Source: Candidatus Edwardsbacteria bacterium (lineage in GTDB: Bacteria > Edwardsbacteria > AC1 > EtOH8). Taken from it: a stretch of DNA of 64,000 nt. The notes under the pieces were generated by a model. That model ran no database searches. It had not been told where the DNA came from and saw only the letters and a program-made list of their open reading frames with translations. Shown here piece by piece: positions 16,957 through 26,083 of this stretch (its first letter is position 1; the number at the start of each line of letters is the position of its first letter). The position numbers and the translations under genes were made by a program. Location of the stretch: NCBI GenBank assembly GCA_031082425.1, contig JAVHLB010000005.1, positions 1 to 64,000 on the forward strand, read 5' to 3'.

Positions 16957-17469
16957 ATGAAAATATATTACTGCCAGTATCATCTGCCCCTGGGGAAGGT
17001 CTTTGTTTCCTCCACCGACATCGGCCTGTTTTCGGTGATCTTGGGGGAACCTGCGCTGGAGGGTCATTTCAAAGAACTGGAGGGCCGGTTTCAATGCCGG
17101 TTCATCCAAGGCCCCGGCAGGTTTGAAGACATTTATGTTGACCTGGCCGGTTATTTCTCCGGCATCCAGACCGACTTCAGTTACCCCCTGGACCTAAGGG
17201 GCATCACGCCTTTTGAACGCGAAGTGTGGAACAAGGTCCGCCAGATCCCCTACGGACAGGTGCGGTCATACAAGTGGCTGGCCGACCAGATCCACCACCC
17301 CAAGGCCTTCAAAGCGGTGGGCAGGGCGCTGGGCCTTAACCCCCTGCCGGTAATTATTCCCTGCCACCGGGTGATCATGCAGGACCTTTCCTCCGGAGGG
17401 TTTTCGGCCGGAGTGGGGTGGAAGGAAAGGCTGCTGCGCCTGGAGCGCGGGGAACTCAGCCTGTTATGA
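16957..17469 (+). CDS. ogt: Methylated-DNA--[protein]-cysteine S-methyltransferase
   Basis: This 170-residue suicide repair protein removes O6-alkyl groups from guanine onto its active-site cysteine. The motif PCHRV carries Cys136, preceded by the helix-turn-helix segment YGQVRSYKWLADQI and VGRALGLNPLP. The ATG directly follows the uvrC stop. Its position after uvrC completes a cluster of four DNA-lesion functions. Confidence 0.95.
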   Translation: MKIYYCQYHLPLGKVFVSSTDIGLFSVILGEPALEGHFKELEGRFQCRFIQGPGRFEDIYVDLAGYFSGIQTDFSYPLDLRGITPFEREVWNKVRQIPYGQVRSYKWLADQIHHPKAFKAVGRALGLNPLPVIIPCHRVIMQDLSSGGFSAGVGWKERLLRLERGELSLL

Positions 17470-17498
17470 GCCGCACAATACTTAAAGGAGACAGGGGA

Positions 17499-18887
17499 AT
17501 GAACATCACCTTTCATGGAGCTGCCAAAAATGTCACCGGGTCCATGCACCTGATTGAAATCGGGGGGAAAAAACTGCTCCTGGAATGCGGGATTCACCAG
17601 GGCCGACGGGAAAAAAGCGAGGACCAAAACAGGAACCTGCCTTTTAACCCGGCAGAGATCGATGCCATGATCCTGTCCCACGCCCACCTGGACCACAGCG
17701 GCAATATCCCAACCCTGGTAAAGAACGGCTTCAAGGGTGACATCCACATGACCTCGGCCACCAGGGACCTGCTGGGCTTGATGCTCCGGGATTCGGCCCA
17801 TATCCAGGAGAGCGACATAAAATTTGTCAATAAAAAAAGAGCGGCCCGGGGACTGCCGTTGAAAGAACCCTTGTATACCATGGATGACGCCGAGAGGGCG
17901 CTGGACTATTTCGTCAGCCTGTCATATGAGCGGTCTTTCAATCCCCTGCCGGGGGTCAAGGCCGTATTCCACGATGCCGGCCATATCCTGGGCTCGGCCA
18001 TGGTGGATCTGGAGCTTACCGAGAACGGGAAGGCCACAAGATTGTTTTTCACCGGTGATCTGGGCCGGGATCATCTGCCCGTCATCCGCGACCCTTATCA
18101 GCCGGACGGAGCCGACTATCTTTTGATGGAAAGCACCTATGGCGACAGGGTCCACGGCCCCATCGAGGAGACCAGCCGGAAACTTCAGGAGATCGTCAGG
18201 CAGGTACATAGCCGCAAGGGCAAGCTGATCATCCCGGCCTTTTCGGTGGGACGCACCCAGGAGATCGTCTATGAATTACACGGAATGTTTGAGGCCGGGA
18301 AGCTGCCGGCCGTACCCATCTACGTGGACAGCCCCCTGTCGATAAACGTGACCAACATATTCAAGATGCATCCCGAATGTTTTGACCGGGAAACGCGCCG
18401 GCAGATCGATAACCATCACGATCCTTTCGGTTTCAGCCGCCTGACCTACGTCCTGACAGCGGAGGATTCTAAAAAACTCAACAAAAACAGCGATCCCTGC
18501 ATCATCATCTCCGCCTCGGGAATGTGCGAAGGAGGGCGGGTGTTGCATCATTTGAGGAATTCCCTGGGCGACCCGCGAAACATGGTTTTGATAGTCGGTT
18601 TCCAGGCCCAGGGCACCCTGGGAAGGCGGCTGGTCGATAAATCCCCTTCGGTGAAGATATTCGGCGAGGAGCAGGAGGTCCGGGCCGAGATAAAGGTGCT
18701 GAACGGGTTCTCCGCCCACGCCGACCGCAACGACCTGATCGATTTTGTGGACAACATGAAAGACGGAGCGGGGAAGGTGCTCTTGGTCCATGGCGAGGAG
18801 GCCCAAAGCCAGTGTTTGGCCCAGGCTTTAAGGGAAAAGGGGAGGGAGGTGCTGGTGCCTGATCCGGGGCAAAAGCTGGAACTGTAG
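17499..18887 (+). CDS. Metallo-beta-lactamase/beta-CASP ribonuclease-like protein
   Basis: This 462-residue protein belongs to the bacterial beta-CASP branch (YsH1/CPSF-like exonucleases) and probably processes RNA. The zinc motif HAHLDH is at residues 61-66. Further motifs are YGDR, the beta-CASP segment SASGMCEGGRVLHH, and the C-terminal FSAHADR. The ATG at 17499 is preceded by AAAGGAG and gives the normal MNITFHGAAKNVTGS start. The open frame runs back to 17418 inside ogt but lacks family similarity there. No KH domain is present. Confidence 0.9.
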   Translation: MNITFHGAAKNVTGSMHLIEIGGKKLLLECGIHQGRREKSEDQNRNLPFNPAEIDAMILSHAHLDHSGNIPTLVKNGFKGDIHMTSATRDLLGLMLRDSAHIQESDIKFVNKKRAARGLPLKEPLYTMDDAERALDYFVSLSYERSFNPLPGVKAVFHDAGHILGSAMVDLELTENGKATRLFFTGDLGRDHLPVIRDPYQPDGADYLLMESTYGDRVHGPIEETSRKLQEIVRQVHSRKGKLIIPAFSVGRTQEIVYELHGMFEAGKLPAVPIYVDSPLSINVTNIFKMHPECFDRETRRQIDNHHDPFGFSRLTYVLTAEDSKKLNKNSDPCIIISASGMCEGGRVLHHLRNSLGDPRNMVLIVGFQAQGTLGRRLVDKSPSVKIFGEEQEVRAEIKVLNGFSAHADRNDLIDFVDNMKDGAGKVLLVHGEEAQSQCLAQALREKGREVLVPDPGQKLEL

Positions 18888-18935
18888 TTTATCTGCTTGA
18901 TTTTTTCTCCCAGAAAAGTTATAATTACAAGTGAT

Positions 18936-19012
18936 GCGCCCGTAGCTCAACTGGATAGAGCACCAGCCTCCGAAGCTGGGGGTTGCCCGTTCAAATCGGG
19001 CCGGACGCACCA
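18936..19012 (+). tRNA. tRNA-Arg (anticodon CCG)
   Basis: A 77-nt cloverleaf with encoded CCA. The anticodon stem CCAGC / GCTGG encloses the loop CTCCGAA, giving anticodon CCG. The T arm is GCCCG-TTCAAAT-CGGGC and the D arm contains AGCTCAACTGGATAGAGC. The acceptor stem GCGCCCG pairs with CGGACGC except for one C-A mismatch at the fourth pair (4-69), where a G would be expected. Confidence 0.95.
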
Positions 19013-19044
19013 TTTTACAAAAGATGGTCCAATAACAATTGCAG

Positions 19045-21033
19045 ATGATGAGAACATTGCTGAAATTTTTAAAAACGAGCATCGGCCCGACTTGGGGACC
19101 AGGACTCGTTTTTTTTATATCCTTTTTGGTCTATCTGAAGACCATGGCACCCACTATCGGTCCGATAGATTCCGGGGAATTATCCCTGGTCTGCCGGACG
19201 CTGGGCATAGCCCATCCCACCGGATATCCATTATACACCCTGATCGGCAGATTATGGGTGCTGCTCATTCCCTTCGGGGAGCTGGCCTGGAAACTGAACC
19301 TGCTGTCATCTATTTTCATGGCCCTTTCCGCCGGCTGGCTGTTCCGGATCATTGAGGGGCTGGAGATCAAGGGGGAGATCGCATTTTCAGCATCGCTGAT
19401 ATATGCCTTTTCGCCGATGATCTGGCGGCAGGCGGCCTTCCTGGAGGTCTATGCCCTGAGCGCCCTGTTGGCCATGATCCTGCTGTGGCTGGCCGTCAGA
19501 TACCAGAAATCCGGGGAGGACAGATATGTCCTGTTGGGGGCTTTCCTGACCGGGCTGGGACTGGGCAATCATTTAAGCCTGCTGTGGCTGATCCCCGGAT
19601 TGTTGGTGATGACGCTGGGAAGGACAGACCGATCAGGGCAGAAATCACTGTGGGTGGGGGGGGTATTATTTTTCATTTTGGGCCTGTCAGTTTACTTATA
19701 CCTGCCCATCCGTTCAAACCTGGCTCCGTTGTTAAATTGGGGCAACCCCGGCAATTGGGAGCGGTTCTTCTGGCATGTCAGCGGAAAGCAATACCGGGTG
19801 TGGATGTTCAACCAATCATGGGGGGACTTGCTGGCTAATCTCAGGAATTTCCTTGGACTATGGCTGGACAACCCGGGCCTGTATCTTTGGTGGCTGATAC
19901 CTCCCGGGATGTATGCCGCATTCAAGAAAAGCAGGATACTTTTTTGGTCCCTGCTGGCGATCTTCTGCCTGGCGGTGTTTTACGGCATCAATTACAGCAT
20001 CCCCGATATCGAGGCCTATTATATTCCGGCCTTCATCAGTTCCTTTATTTTCATGGCCTTCGGGCTTGAGTGGATACGACGCCGGCTGGCGGCCGGACAG
20101 GAAAGGCTGGGAAAGGTCTTCGCCGGCGCGGTGCTGGGGCTTTTCCTTTTTCCGTTGGTGCTGAATTTCAAGGCCAATGACAACAGCCGCAACCAGCTGA
20201 CCTATGCCATCGCCGGCAATGTCCTGGCATCGGCCGCGCCCAACGGTTTGATCCTGGCCGACAACTGGGACATCTACTCGCCCTGCCTTTACTTGATGCA
20301 GCGGGACCTTCTCCGCCCGGATGTCATCCTGATCGACAAGGAACTGCTGCGAAGGAGCTGGTACCTGGAGTATCTGGAGAGGCGTTATCCGGAATTATAC
20401 CACAGCTGCCGGGAAAGGATGGAGGCCTTCAAAAAACAGCTGCATCCTTTTGAGCACGGCCAGCCCTATGATCATCAGGACATTCAGCGGGAATTCATAG
20501 CCATGATAAATGCCCTGCTGCTGGCCAACTACTACGACCATCCGCCGTATCTCACCCAGAACAAGCCGGTAGGGGATTTCGCCGCGATAGCCCCCGATCA
20601 CCAGCGGATACCCGAGGGCCTGCTGTACCGGCTGAAGCTTCCCGGCATGATCGAGCGGGCCCCGGACGAATTCATGTTCTCTGGGCAGTTGCTGAATACC
20701 GACACCCTGGCCCTGTCGTCCCGGGACAAGATGCTTTACCGGATGATGCCCCAGATGCTGTACCAGCGGGGGATGTATCTGGCCCAGAACCTGCTGTTCG
20801 ACCAGGCCCTGGATTATTTTCTCCAGGCGTTGAGATACGAACGGAACAAGGCCTCTTTATACCTGGCCCTGGGCGGCACCTATGCCGGCCTGAACCGGGT
20901 GCCGGAGGCCGGCGACGCCTTCCGGAAGGCTTTGCTGCTGGAGCCGGGCAACCCGGTGGCCCTGGAGAACCTGCGGAGGATATCCATGTTCCTGCCCGGC
21001 GGTCCCAAGGGCATTTCCACCGAGATTAAATAA
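19045..21033 (+). CDS. DUF2723 membrane protein (GT-C glycosyltransferase-like) with C-terminal TPR
   Basis: This 662-residue polytopic protein has the DUF2723 N-terminal signature: PTIGPIDSGELSLVCRTLGI followed by AHPTGYPLY. In GT-C glycosyltransferases this region contains the catalytic acidic residue and precedes a long series of membrane helices. About ten hydrophobic segments follow. The last ~90 residues form TPR-like helices (ALDYFLQALRYERNKASLY, ALGGTYAGLNRVPEAGDAF). A lipid-linked sugar transferase is likely, but the substrate is unknown. Start choice between ATG 19045 and 19048 is uncertain; no clear ribosome site is seen. Confidence 0.8.
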   Translation: MMRTLLKFLKTSIGPTWGPGLVFFISFLVYLKTMAPTIGPIDSGELSLVCRTLGIAHPTGYPLYTLIGRLWVLLIPFGELAWKLNLLSSIFMALSAGWLFRIIEGLEIKGEIAFSASLIYAFSPMIWRQAAFLEVYALSALLAMILLWLAVRYQKSGEDRYVLLGAFLTGLGLGNHLSLLWLIPGLLVMTLGRTDRSGQKSLWVGGVLFFILGLSVYLYLPIRSNLAPLLNWGNPGNWERFFWHVSGKQYRVWMFNQSWGDLLANLRNFLGLWLDNPGLYLWWLIPPGMYAAFKKSRILFWSLLAIFCLAVFYGINYSIPDIEAYYIPAFISSFIFMAFGLEWIRRRLAAGQERLGKVFAGAVLGLFLFPLVLNFKANDNSRNQLTYAIAGNVLASAAPNGLILADNWDIYSPCLYLMQRDLLRPDVILIDKELLRRSWYLEYLERRYPELYHSCRERMEAFKKQLHPFEHGQPYDHQDIQREFIAMINALLLANYYDHPPYLTQNKPVGDFAAIAPDHQRIPEGLLYRLKLPGMIERAPDEFMFSGQLLNTDTLALSSRDKMLYRMMPQMLYQRGMYLAQNLLFDQALDYFLQALRYERNKASLYLALGGTYAGLNRVPEAGDAFRKALLLEPGNPVALENLRRISMFLPGGPKGISTEIK

Positions 21034-21045
21034 ATAAAGATTATA

Positions 21046-21073
21046 TTGACTTTATAAATAATAGCTGTATAAT
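21046..21073 (+). promoter_or_regulatory. Promoter of the large secreted protein gene
   Basis: TTGACT (21046-21051), a 16-bp spacer and TATAAT (21068-21073) in AT-rich DNA, 46 bp before the ATG. A clear AGGAGAAGG ribosome site follows at about 21108-21116. Confidence 0.65.
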
Positions 21074-21119
21074 CAATGCATGATTTAAATTATATAACAA
21101 TATAAACAGGAGAAGGATA

Positions 21120-24100
21120 ATGAGAAAAAAGTGTCTGCTTCTAGTAACTGTGGCGTTGATTTTTGTAGGTTTAACAAACGCCCAGGAAATCGGCGATTAT
21201 CGTTCGGCGGTCAGCGGTCCCTGGGCCACCCTGGCAAACTGGGAAACATGGGACGGAGGGTCCTGGATCGTGGCTACTGCCCTGCCAACTGCCACCAACA
21301 ACGTTTTGGTGCGGAATGGACACACCATCTCCATGGGTAGCAGCCCTTATGCCTGCAGGAACCTGGTGGTCGAGAGTGGGGCGGTCTTATACGCCAATTC
21401 AACCACCAATCGTTACATCAACCTGAGCGGAGACTCAGTGCGTTGTGACGGAACCATCGGCAGTCCGACTGATGGGATATGCTTCACCTGCATGACAAGT
21501 GTTACATTCAAAGGTAATGGGTCCTACCAGGTAAGCCGCCTGCGCCCCGGGGCCAGCAATGTAACCATCACCATTGACCGCAATTTCAACCTGCATTACA
21601 CGGCCGCTGCACCCAATAATGTCGCCTTGTACGCTAACAGCCAAACTGGTTGCATTATTCAGGTGAATGATGGCGACACCCTGACCTTTTCCAGCAACTC
21701 CGCATTTTCCTGGGGCACCAACAGCACCACAGCATCTACCGTTGGCGGCACTTTCTTCATCGATGGCACGGTGATCATGCCCAGCGGGAGCAATTTCAAC
21801 ATCTCGGTGGCCAATGGCCTGTCATCACTGGTCCACATCTACGGCAACCTGGTGCTGGGCGACACGCTTATCGCCGACGCCGCCACCACTGGCGACGAGA
21901 CCGTGATCGTCAACGGGGCCATAACCTATACCAGCACCGATACCATGAAATTCGACAATCTGTACACCAATAACCCCTCAGGTACATCATTCGGATTCCC
22001 GGTGAGGGTCAATGGTGTGCTTACCGTAGGCTGGGGCGACTACGACAACTCGGGCGGACTGACCATCGCCGACTTTGCCCACATTCAGCGCTACACCGGA
22101 TCCCTGACGGCTGCCCCGGCGTTCGAGGGCTGGGTAAATCTGGAATACGGCCCCAACCCGGCCGCAGCGGCGCTGACCACCGGTTACGAGTTTCCGGCTG
22201 CAGATTCAACGGTGTATGCAGTATCTTTCAACAACTCGGCGGGTGTCGTCCTGGACAAGGACGTGACCTGCTATGGATTAGTAACCCTGGAGGACGGCAT
22301 CGTAACCACCGGTAATTTCAGGTTGGCCTGCTACCTGGGTGCGCCCGCCCGGAACACAGGTTATGTTGATGGGTTACTGGCTATATACATTCCCACGGGA
22401 AATCCAAACTACGTATTTCATGTCGGTACTGCCAATGGTTATAGCCCGGCAACCATCGACTTCCAGAATGTTACCGCTGCCGGCGGCGTCGGAGTTCGCG
22501 CAGTCCAGTCAACCAATTCTGATGTGAACATACCGGCCAACACCATGCAGCGATACTGGAACATCGGCCAGCACCCCGTCATACCGGCCGTCTTTGATTC
22601 CTGCCGCATCGAGTTTGCCTACCTGCCGGCCGACTTCAACACCGGGTTTCTCGAGGCGACCGACGAGGCGGCCATGGTGGTCGGCAAGGCTGACAGCACG
22701 GGTTGGACCTTCCCCGAGATCTCTGTCCGGACCCCGAACGGGGCCGACGACGGGGGCAGCATCCAGATCTCCAATCTAACCACCCTGAGCGATTTCACGA
22801 TGGCCAAGGATCAGAATTCGCTGGCTCCTGACGCCATTGCCCCGGTCATCATCTCCACCTCGCCCGCCGACGGGGTCACCGAGGTGGCTTTGGACGCCCC
22901 CCTGTATATTGTTTTCTCCGAGCCGGTGGACACTTTGAGCCTGGCCGGAAGCGTTACCCCCAGCCCCAACGAGCAGCCGGAATGGAGCGCATCCCTGGAT
23001 ACCCTGTATCTGCCGCATGATCCGATGGCCACCAACACCGTGTATACGGTCAAGATCGCTGCACTCACCGACCTGGCCGGGAACCCCTTGGCGGTACTGC
23101 CGGACAGTTTCATGTTCACCACTGTGGTAGGTGATACCATTCGGCCATATGTCGTCTCCGTTTCCCCGGCCTGGGGTGCCACCGGGGTCGGGCTCAACGA
23201 CACCATCATCATCGCCTTCTCCGAGCCGATGAACACCGATTCGCTCGACGGATTCACCGATCCCTTCCATGATTTCACCCCCAGCTGGAACGCAGCCGGC
23301 GATACCTTCACCCTGGCCCCCCAGGACCCCTATCCCTACAGCACCGTGATGTCGGTCATAGTCACCTCCGGCATCGACCTGGCCGGCAACAGTATGGCCA
23401 TCCTGCCGGATACCGTGGTTCAGTTCACCTCCGCCCCCTTCCAGGGCCCGTCCATAACCCTGGTCCAGCAGCCGGAGGACACCTACGACGGGACCGGTCC
23501 CTTCCCGGTGCGGGCGGTGATCACCGACCTGGGCAAGGCGGGAATAGCGGCCGACACCCTGTGGTACACCGACAACTCCACCGACTGGTGGGCCCTGACC
23601 CATGCTTCGACCGACGGTGATACCTTCAACTATAGCATTCCGGGACCCCTGGTGGCCGGGACGGTAATAGAATTCTTTTTCGGGGCCTGGGACGACGGAG
23701 GAACGGCGCACTATGATCCCAGCATGTACCGGGGTTATCAGTTCCGGATCCTGGACCCGCTACCGCCGGACAGCCTGACGGCTCTTGCAAGCGACCAGTC
23801 GGTATATCTAAGCTGGAAACCGCCGGTCGAAGTCCTCGATTATGCAACCTCGAACGGCACCGGAACATTCCAGGATGCCGGGGATATAGTTGACACCCGG
23901 TTCACACCTCAACACTACCCCTGCAAACTTGAACAAGCCGTTTCCTCCTGGTGGTATGCCGCTGGTTCCGATTTTGTGACACTTCACGTATGGGGGGATG
24001 ACGGCACTGGTCTTCCCGACCGTTCCACCGATCTGGTACCTCCACACTACATTATGCCATTAGACTACCCCAACTACACCGTGGTCGACCTATCGTCCCA

Positions 24101-24956
24101 CAATCTATATATAGCTTCAGGGGATTTTCACATCGGCTATGTCATCCAGACAGACAATCTCCCCATGCCGCTATGCGATGGCGATGGGCCAGGACTCCGC
24201 TCCCTGGTTTATGATTCTTCAACCGCAACTTGGGGCAGCCTGATACTAAACACTGACGAGTACCGCGATTGGGCGCATCAGTCGGTGGTTTCCTATCAGG
24301 ATTACACTAAGGGGCTGGCGTTGAAATCCTACCTCCCGAAACCGGGAGAAAAACCATTGCCGGTCTTGACCGGAATCAAGTCCATGCCCGTTGGCAACAA
24401 GCAGACACCGGTATACCCGAAACTTGAAGGAGCCCTCGCCTTGGCCAAGAACATCACCGGTTTCAACATCTTCCGCGGTGATGTATCTGGTGGACCCTAC
24501 GCGTCAATTGGCTTGGCTGGAATAACTCCTGCGTATACCGACAATTCCGTAATTAACGACAACACCTATTATTACGTGGTCAGATCTGAATACAGCACTC
24601 CCGATACCTTCAGCGCTTGGTCTAACGAGGCATCAGCCACGCCCACCGGGGTGGAGGGGAGGCCGGAGGTTCGGGCCTATGTCCTGCAGCTCAGGGCCGC
24701 CGCCCCCAACCCCATGACAACCGGCACCGCCATCAGGTTCAGCCTGCCGGCATCGGCCCAGGCCAGCCTGGAGGTGTTCAACGTGCTGGGCCAGAAGGTC
24801 ACAACTTTGGCCAATGGGAAGCTGGATGCCGGATACCACACGGTGAACTGGGACGGCACCGACCGCCACGGGGCCAAACTGGCATCGGGCGTCTACCTCT
24901 ACCAGCTGAGGACCATGAACAAAACACTGACCAAGCGGATCACGATTCTCCGATAA
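21120..24956 (+). CDS. Large secreted multi-domain protein with Ig-like and FlgD-like C-terminal domains
   Basis: This 1278-residue exported protein has a signal peptide at 1-21 (ending LTNAQ). Residues about 30-550 are beta-rich and asparagine/threonine-rich, like surface-protein repeats. Two Big_5/SbsA-type Ig-like domains follow at about 573-670 (ISTSPADGVTEVALDAPLYI) and about 675-770 (VSVSPAWGATGVGLNDTI), each with the VFSEP/AFSEP signature. Fibronectin-like regions lie near 875 and 1140. The C-terminal ~90 residues are of the FlgD-Ig / sorting-domain type: APNPMTTGTAIRFSLP, VFNVLGQKVTTL, ASGVYLYQL, then KRITILR. Such C-termini are common in FCB-group surface proteins and may be a secretion signal. 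The role (adhesion or envelope) is inference. Confidence 0.8.
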   Translation: MRKKCLLLVTVALIFVGLTNAQEIGDYRSAVSGPWATLANWETWDGGSWIVATALPTATNNVLVRNGHTISMGSSPYACRNLVVESGAVLYANSTTNRYINLSGDSVRCDGTIGSPTDGICFTCMTSVTFKGNGSYQVSRLRPGASNVTITIDRNFNLHYTAAAPNNVALYANSQTGCIIQVNDGDTLTFSSNSAFSWGTNSTTASTVGGTFFIDGTVIMPSGSNFNISVANGLSSLVHIYGNLVLGDTLIADAATTGDETVIVNGAITYTSTDTMKFDNLYTNNPSGTSFGFPVRVNGVLTVGWGDYDNSGGLTIADFAHIQRYTGSLTAAPAFEGWVNLEYGPNPAAAALTTGYEFPAADSTVYAVSFNNSAGVVLDKDVTCYGLVTLEDGIVTTGNFRLACYLGAPARNTGYVDGLLAIYIPTGNPNYVFHVGTANGYSPATIDFQNVTAAGGVGVRAVQSTNSDVNIPANTMQRYWNIGQHPVIPAVFDSCRIEFAYLPADFNTGFLEATDEAAMVVGKADSTGWTFPEISVRTPNGADDGGSIQISNLTTLSDFTMAKDQNSLAPDAIAPVIISTSPADGVTEVALDAPLYIVFSEPVDTLSLAGSVTPSPNEQPEWSASLDTLYLPHDPMATNTVYTVKIAALTDLAGNPLAVLPDSFMFTTVVGDTIRPYVVSVSPAWGATGVGLNDTIIIAFSEPMNTDSLDGFTDPFHDFTPSWNAAGDTFTLAPQDPYPYSTVMSVIVTSGIDLAGNSMAILPDTVVQFTSAPFQGPSITLVQQPEDTYDGTGPFPVRAVITDLGKAGIAADTLWYTDNSTDWWALTHASTDGDTFNYSIPGPLVAGTVIEFFFGAWDDGGTAHYDPSMYRGYQFRILDPLPPDSLTALASDQSVYLSWKPPVEVLDYATSNGTGTFQDAGDIVDTRFTPQHYPCKLEQAVSSWWYAAGSDFVTLHVWGDDGTGLPDRSTDLVPPHYIMPLDYPNYTVVDLSSHNLYIASGDFHIGYVIQTDNLPMPLCDGDGPGLRSLVYDSSTATWGSLILNTDEYRDWAHQSVVSYQDYTKGLALKSYLPKPGEKPLPVLTGIKSMPVGNKQTPVYPKLEGALALAKNITGFNIFRGDVSGGPYASIGLAGITPAYTDNSVINDNTYYYVVRSEYSTPDTFSAWSNEASATPTGVEGRPEVRAYVLQLRAAAPNPMTTGTAIRFSLPASAQASLEVFNVLGQKVTTLANGKLDAGYHTVNWDGTDRHGAKLASGVYLYQLRTMNKTLTKRITILR

Positions 24957-24968
24957 ATTCAGCCTGAT

Positions 24969-24998
24969 AAAGCCGGGCCCCTTAAAGGGCCCGGCTTT
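24969..24998. terminator. Intrinsic terminator after the secreted protein gene
   Basis: AAAGCCGGGCCC and GGGCCCGGCTTT form a 12-bp stem around CTTAAA, followed by GTTTT. Confidence 0.85.
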
Positions 24999-25031
24999 GT
25001 TTTAACCTGATATTTCGTTTTAAGAATTTTG

Positions 25032-25060
25032 TTGACAAAACCCTGTTTAGTTAGTAAACT
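25032..25060 (+). promoter_or_regulatory. holA promoter giving a very short leader
   Basis: TTGACA (25032-25037), a 17-bp spacer and TAAACT (25055-25060). The ATG is at 25072, so transcription from this promoter would start only a few bases before the start codon. No ribosome site is visible, so a leaderless or near-leaderless message is possible. Confidence 0.5.
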
Positions 25061-25071
25061 ATACAGTTAAG

Positions 25072-26067
25072 ATGACATTTAACGACTTAGAACGCCAGAT
25101 CGCGGCAAAAAAGATAGCTTTGGCGTATTTTTTCCCGGGAGAAGAGGAGTATCTAAAAGATCAGGCCATCGGCCGGCTGGCCCTGGCTTTCCTGGGCGAA
25201 TCCCAGGTTTCACAGGGTTTGGAGCGCATCTCGGCCACCGAGCAAGACGGAATCAGCATCCTGCAGCGCACCCAGAGCCTGGGGATGTTTGCCGAACAGC
25301 GGGTGATAGTGGTCAAGGAGATAGAGGCCCTCTCGGTCAAGAGCCGGAAGCAGGTCCTGGAACACTTGGATTCCCCCGGCCAGGATGTCTGCTTGATATT
25401 ATGTTCCGTCAATCTGGACAAGAAGACAGCCTTTTACAAGGGGTTGGCCGAGAAGATACCCACCTTGGTCTTCAACCAGCTGAAGGAGGCCGAGACCGTA
25501 AAATGGGTGATGGCCAAAGCCTCCGCCCGGGGGTTGAATATCGCCCCTGCCGGAGCCCAGATGCTGGTTGAGATATCCGGCAACAACCTGGGCATACTGG
25601 ACAAGGAAATAGAGAAGTTTGAAATATACACCAGCGGTCAAAACCGGTCCGAAATAACCGAAGCCGACATAAAGGCCCTGGCCGGGTCATCATTCGAAGT
25701 CGAGAGTTACGAACTGGCCGGCGCCATCTGCAACCGGGACCGGGACCGGTCGCTGATGCTTTACGAAAAACTGCTGTCATCCGGGGAGGACCCGGTCAGG
25801 CTGGTCAGCGCCGTCTGCTATCAGCTGGAAAAATACTGGAAGGTGTTCCTGATGACCGCCCGCGGGATATCCCCCCGTCAGATCGGGTACAGCATCCAGA
25901 GCCATGAATATTACGTCAATCAGATGATCCCCGCCTCGCGAAAGAGGACCCCGCAGCAGTACCTGTGGGCCATGGACCAGATCTACCGGACCGAATATGC
26001 CCTTAAATCCGGACGGGGGGAGCCCCGAAGCCTGGTGCAAAGACTTATCTATAAATTATCTTCCTAA
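25072..26067 (+). CDS. holA: DNA polymerase III delta subunit
   Basis: HolA opens the sliding clamp as part of the replication clamp loader. The 331-residue protein has the N-terminal FFPGEEEYLKDQAIGRL segment (the clamp-interacting start of the AAA-like domain), a helix-rich middle with ISGNNLGILDKEIEKFEIY, and the C-terminal domain with SSGEDPVRLVSAVCYQLEKY and LKSGRGEP. Length and order fit the family. It has its own promoter. The gene at 26084 follows by 16 bp. Confidence 0.9.
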   Translation: MTFNDLERQIAAKKIALAYFFPGEEEYLKDQAIGRLALAFLGESQVSQGLERISATEQDGISILQRTQSLGMFAEQRVIVVKEIEALSVKSRKQVLEHLDSPGQDVCLILCSVNLDKKTAFYKGLAEKIPTLVFNQLKEAETVKWVMAKASARGLNIAPAGAQMLVEISGNNLGILDKEIEKFEIYTSGQNRSEITEADIKALAGSSFEVESYELAGAICNRDRDRSLMLYEKLLSSGEDPVRLVSAVCYQLEKYWKVFLMTARGISPRQIGYSIQSHEYYVNQMIPASRKRTPQQYLWAMDQIYRTEYALKSGRGEPRSLVQRLIYKLSS

Positions 26068-26083
26068 ATTTAAGGAAATAATA

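Noticed and set aside
21120..24956. Firm claim of type IX secretion for the large surface protein
   Set aside because: The C-terminus resembles FlgD-Ig/sorting domains, but no secretion genes are in the window, so it stays as a possibility only.
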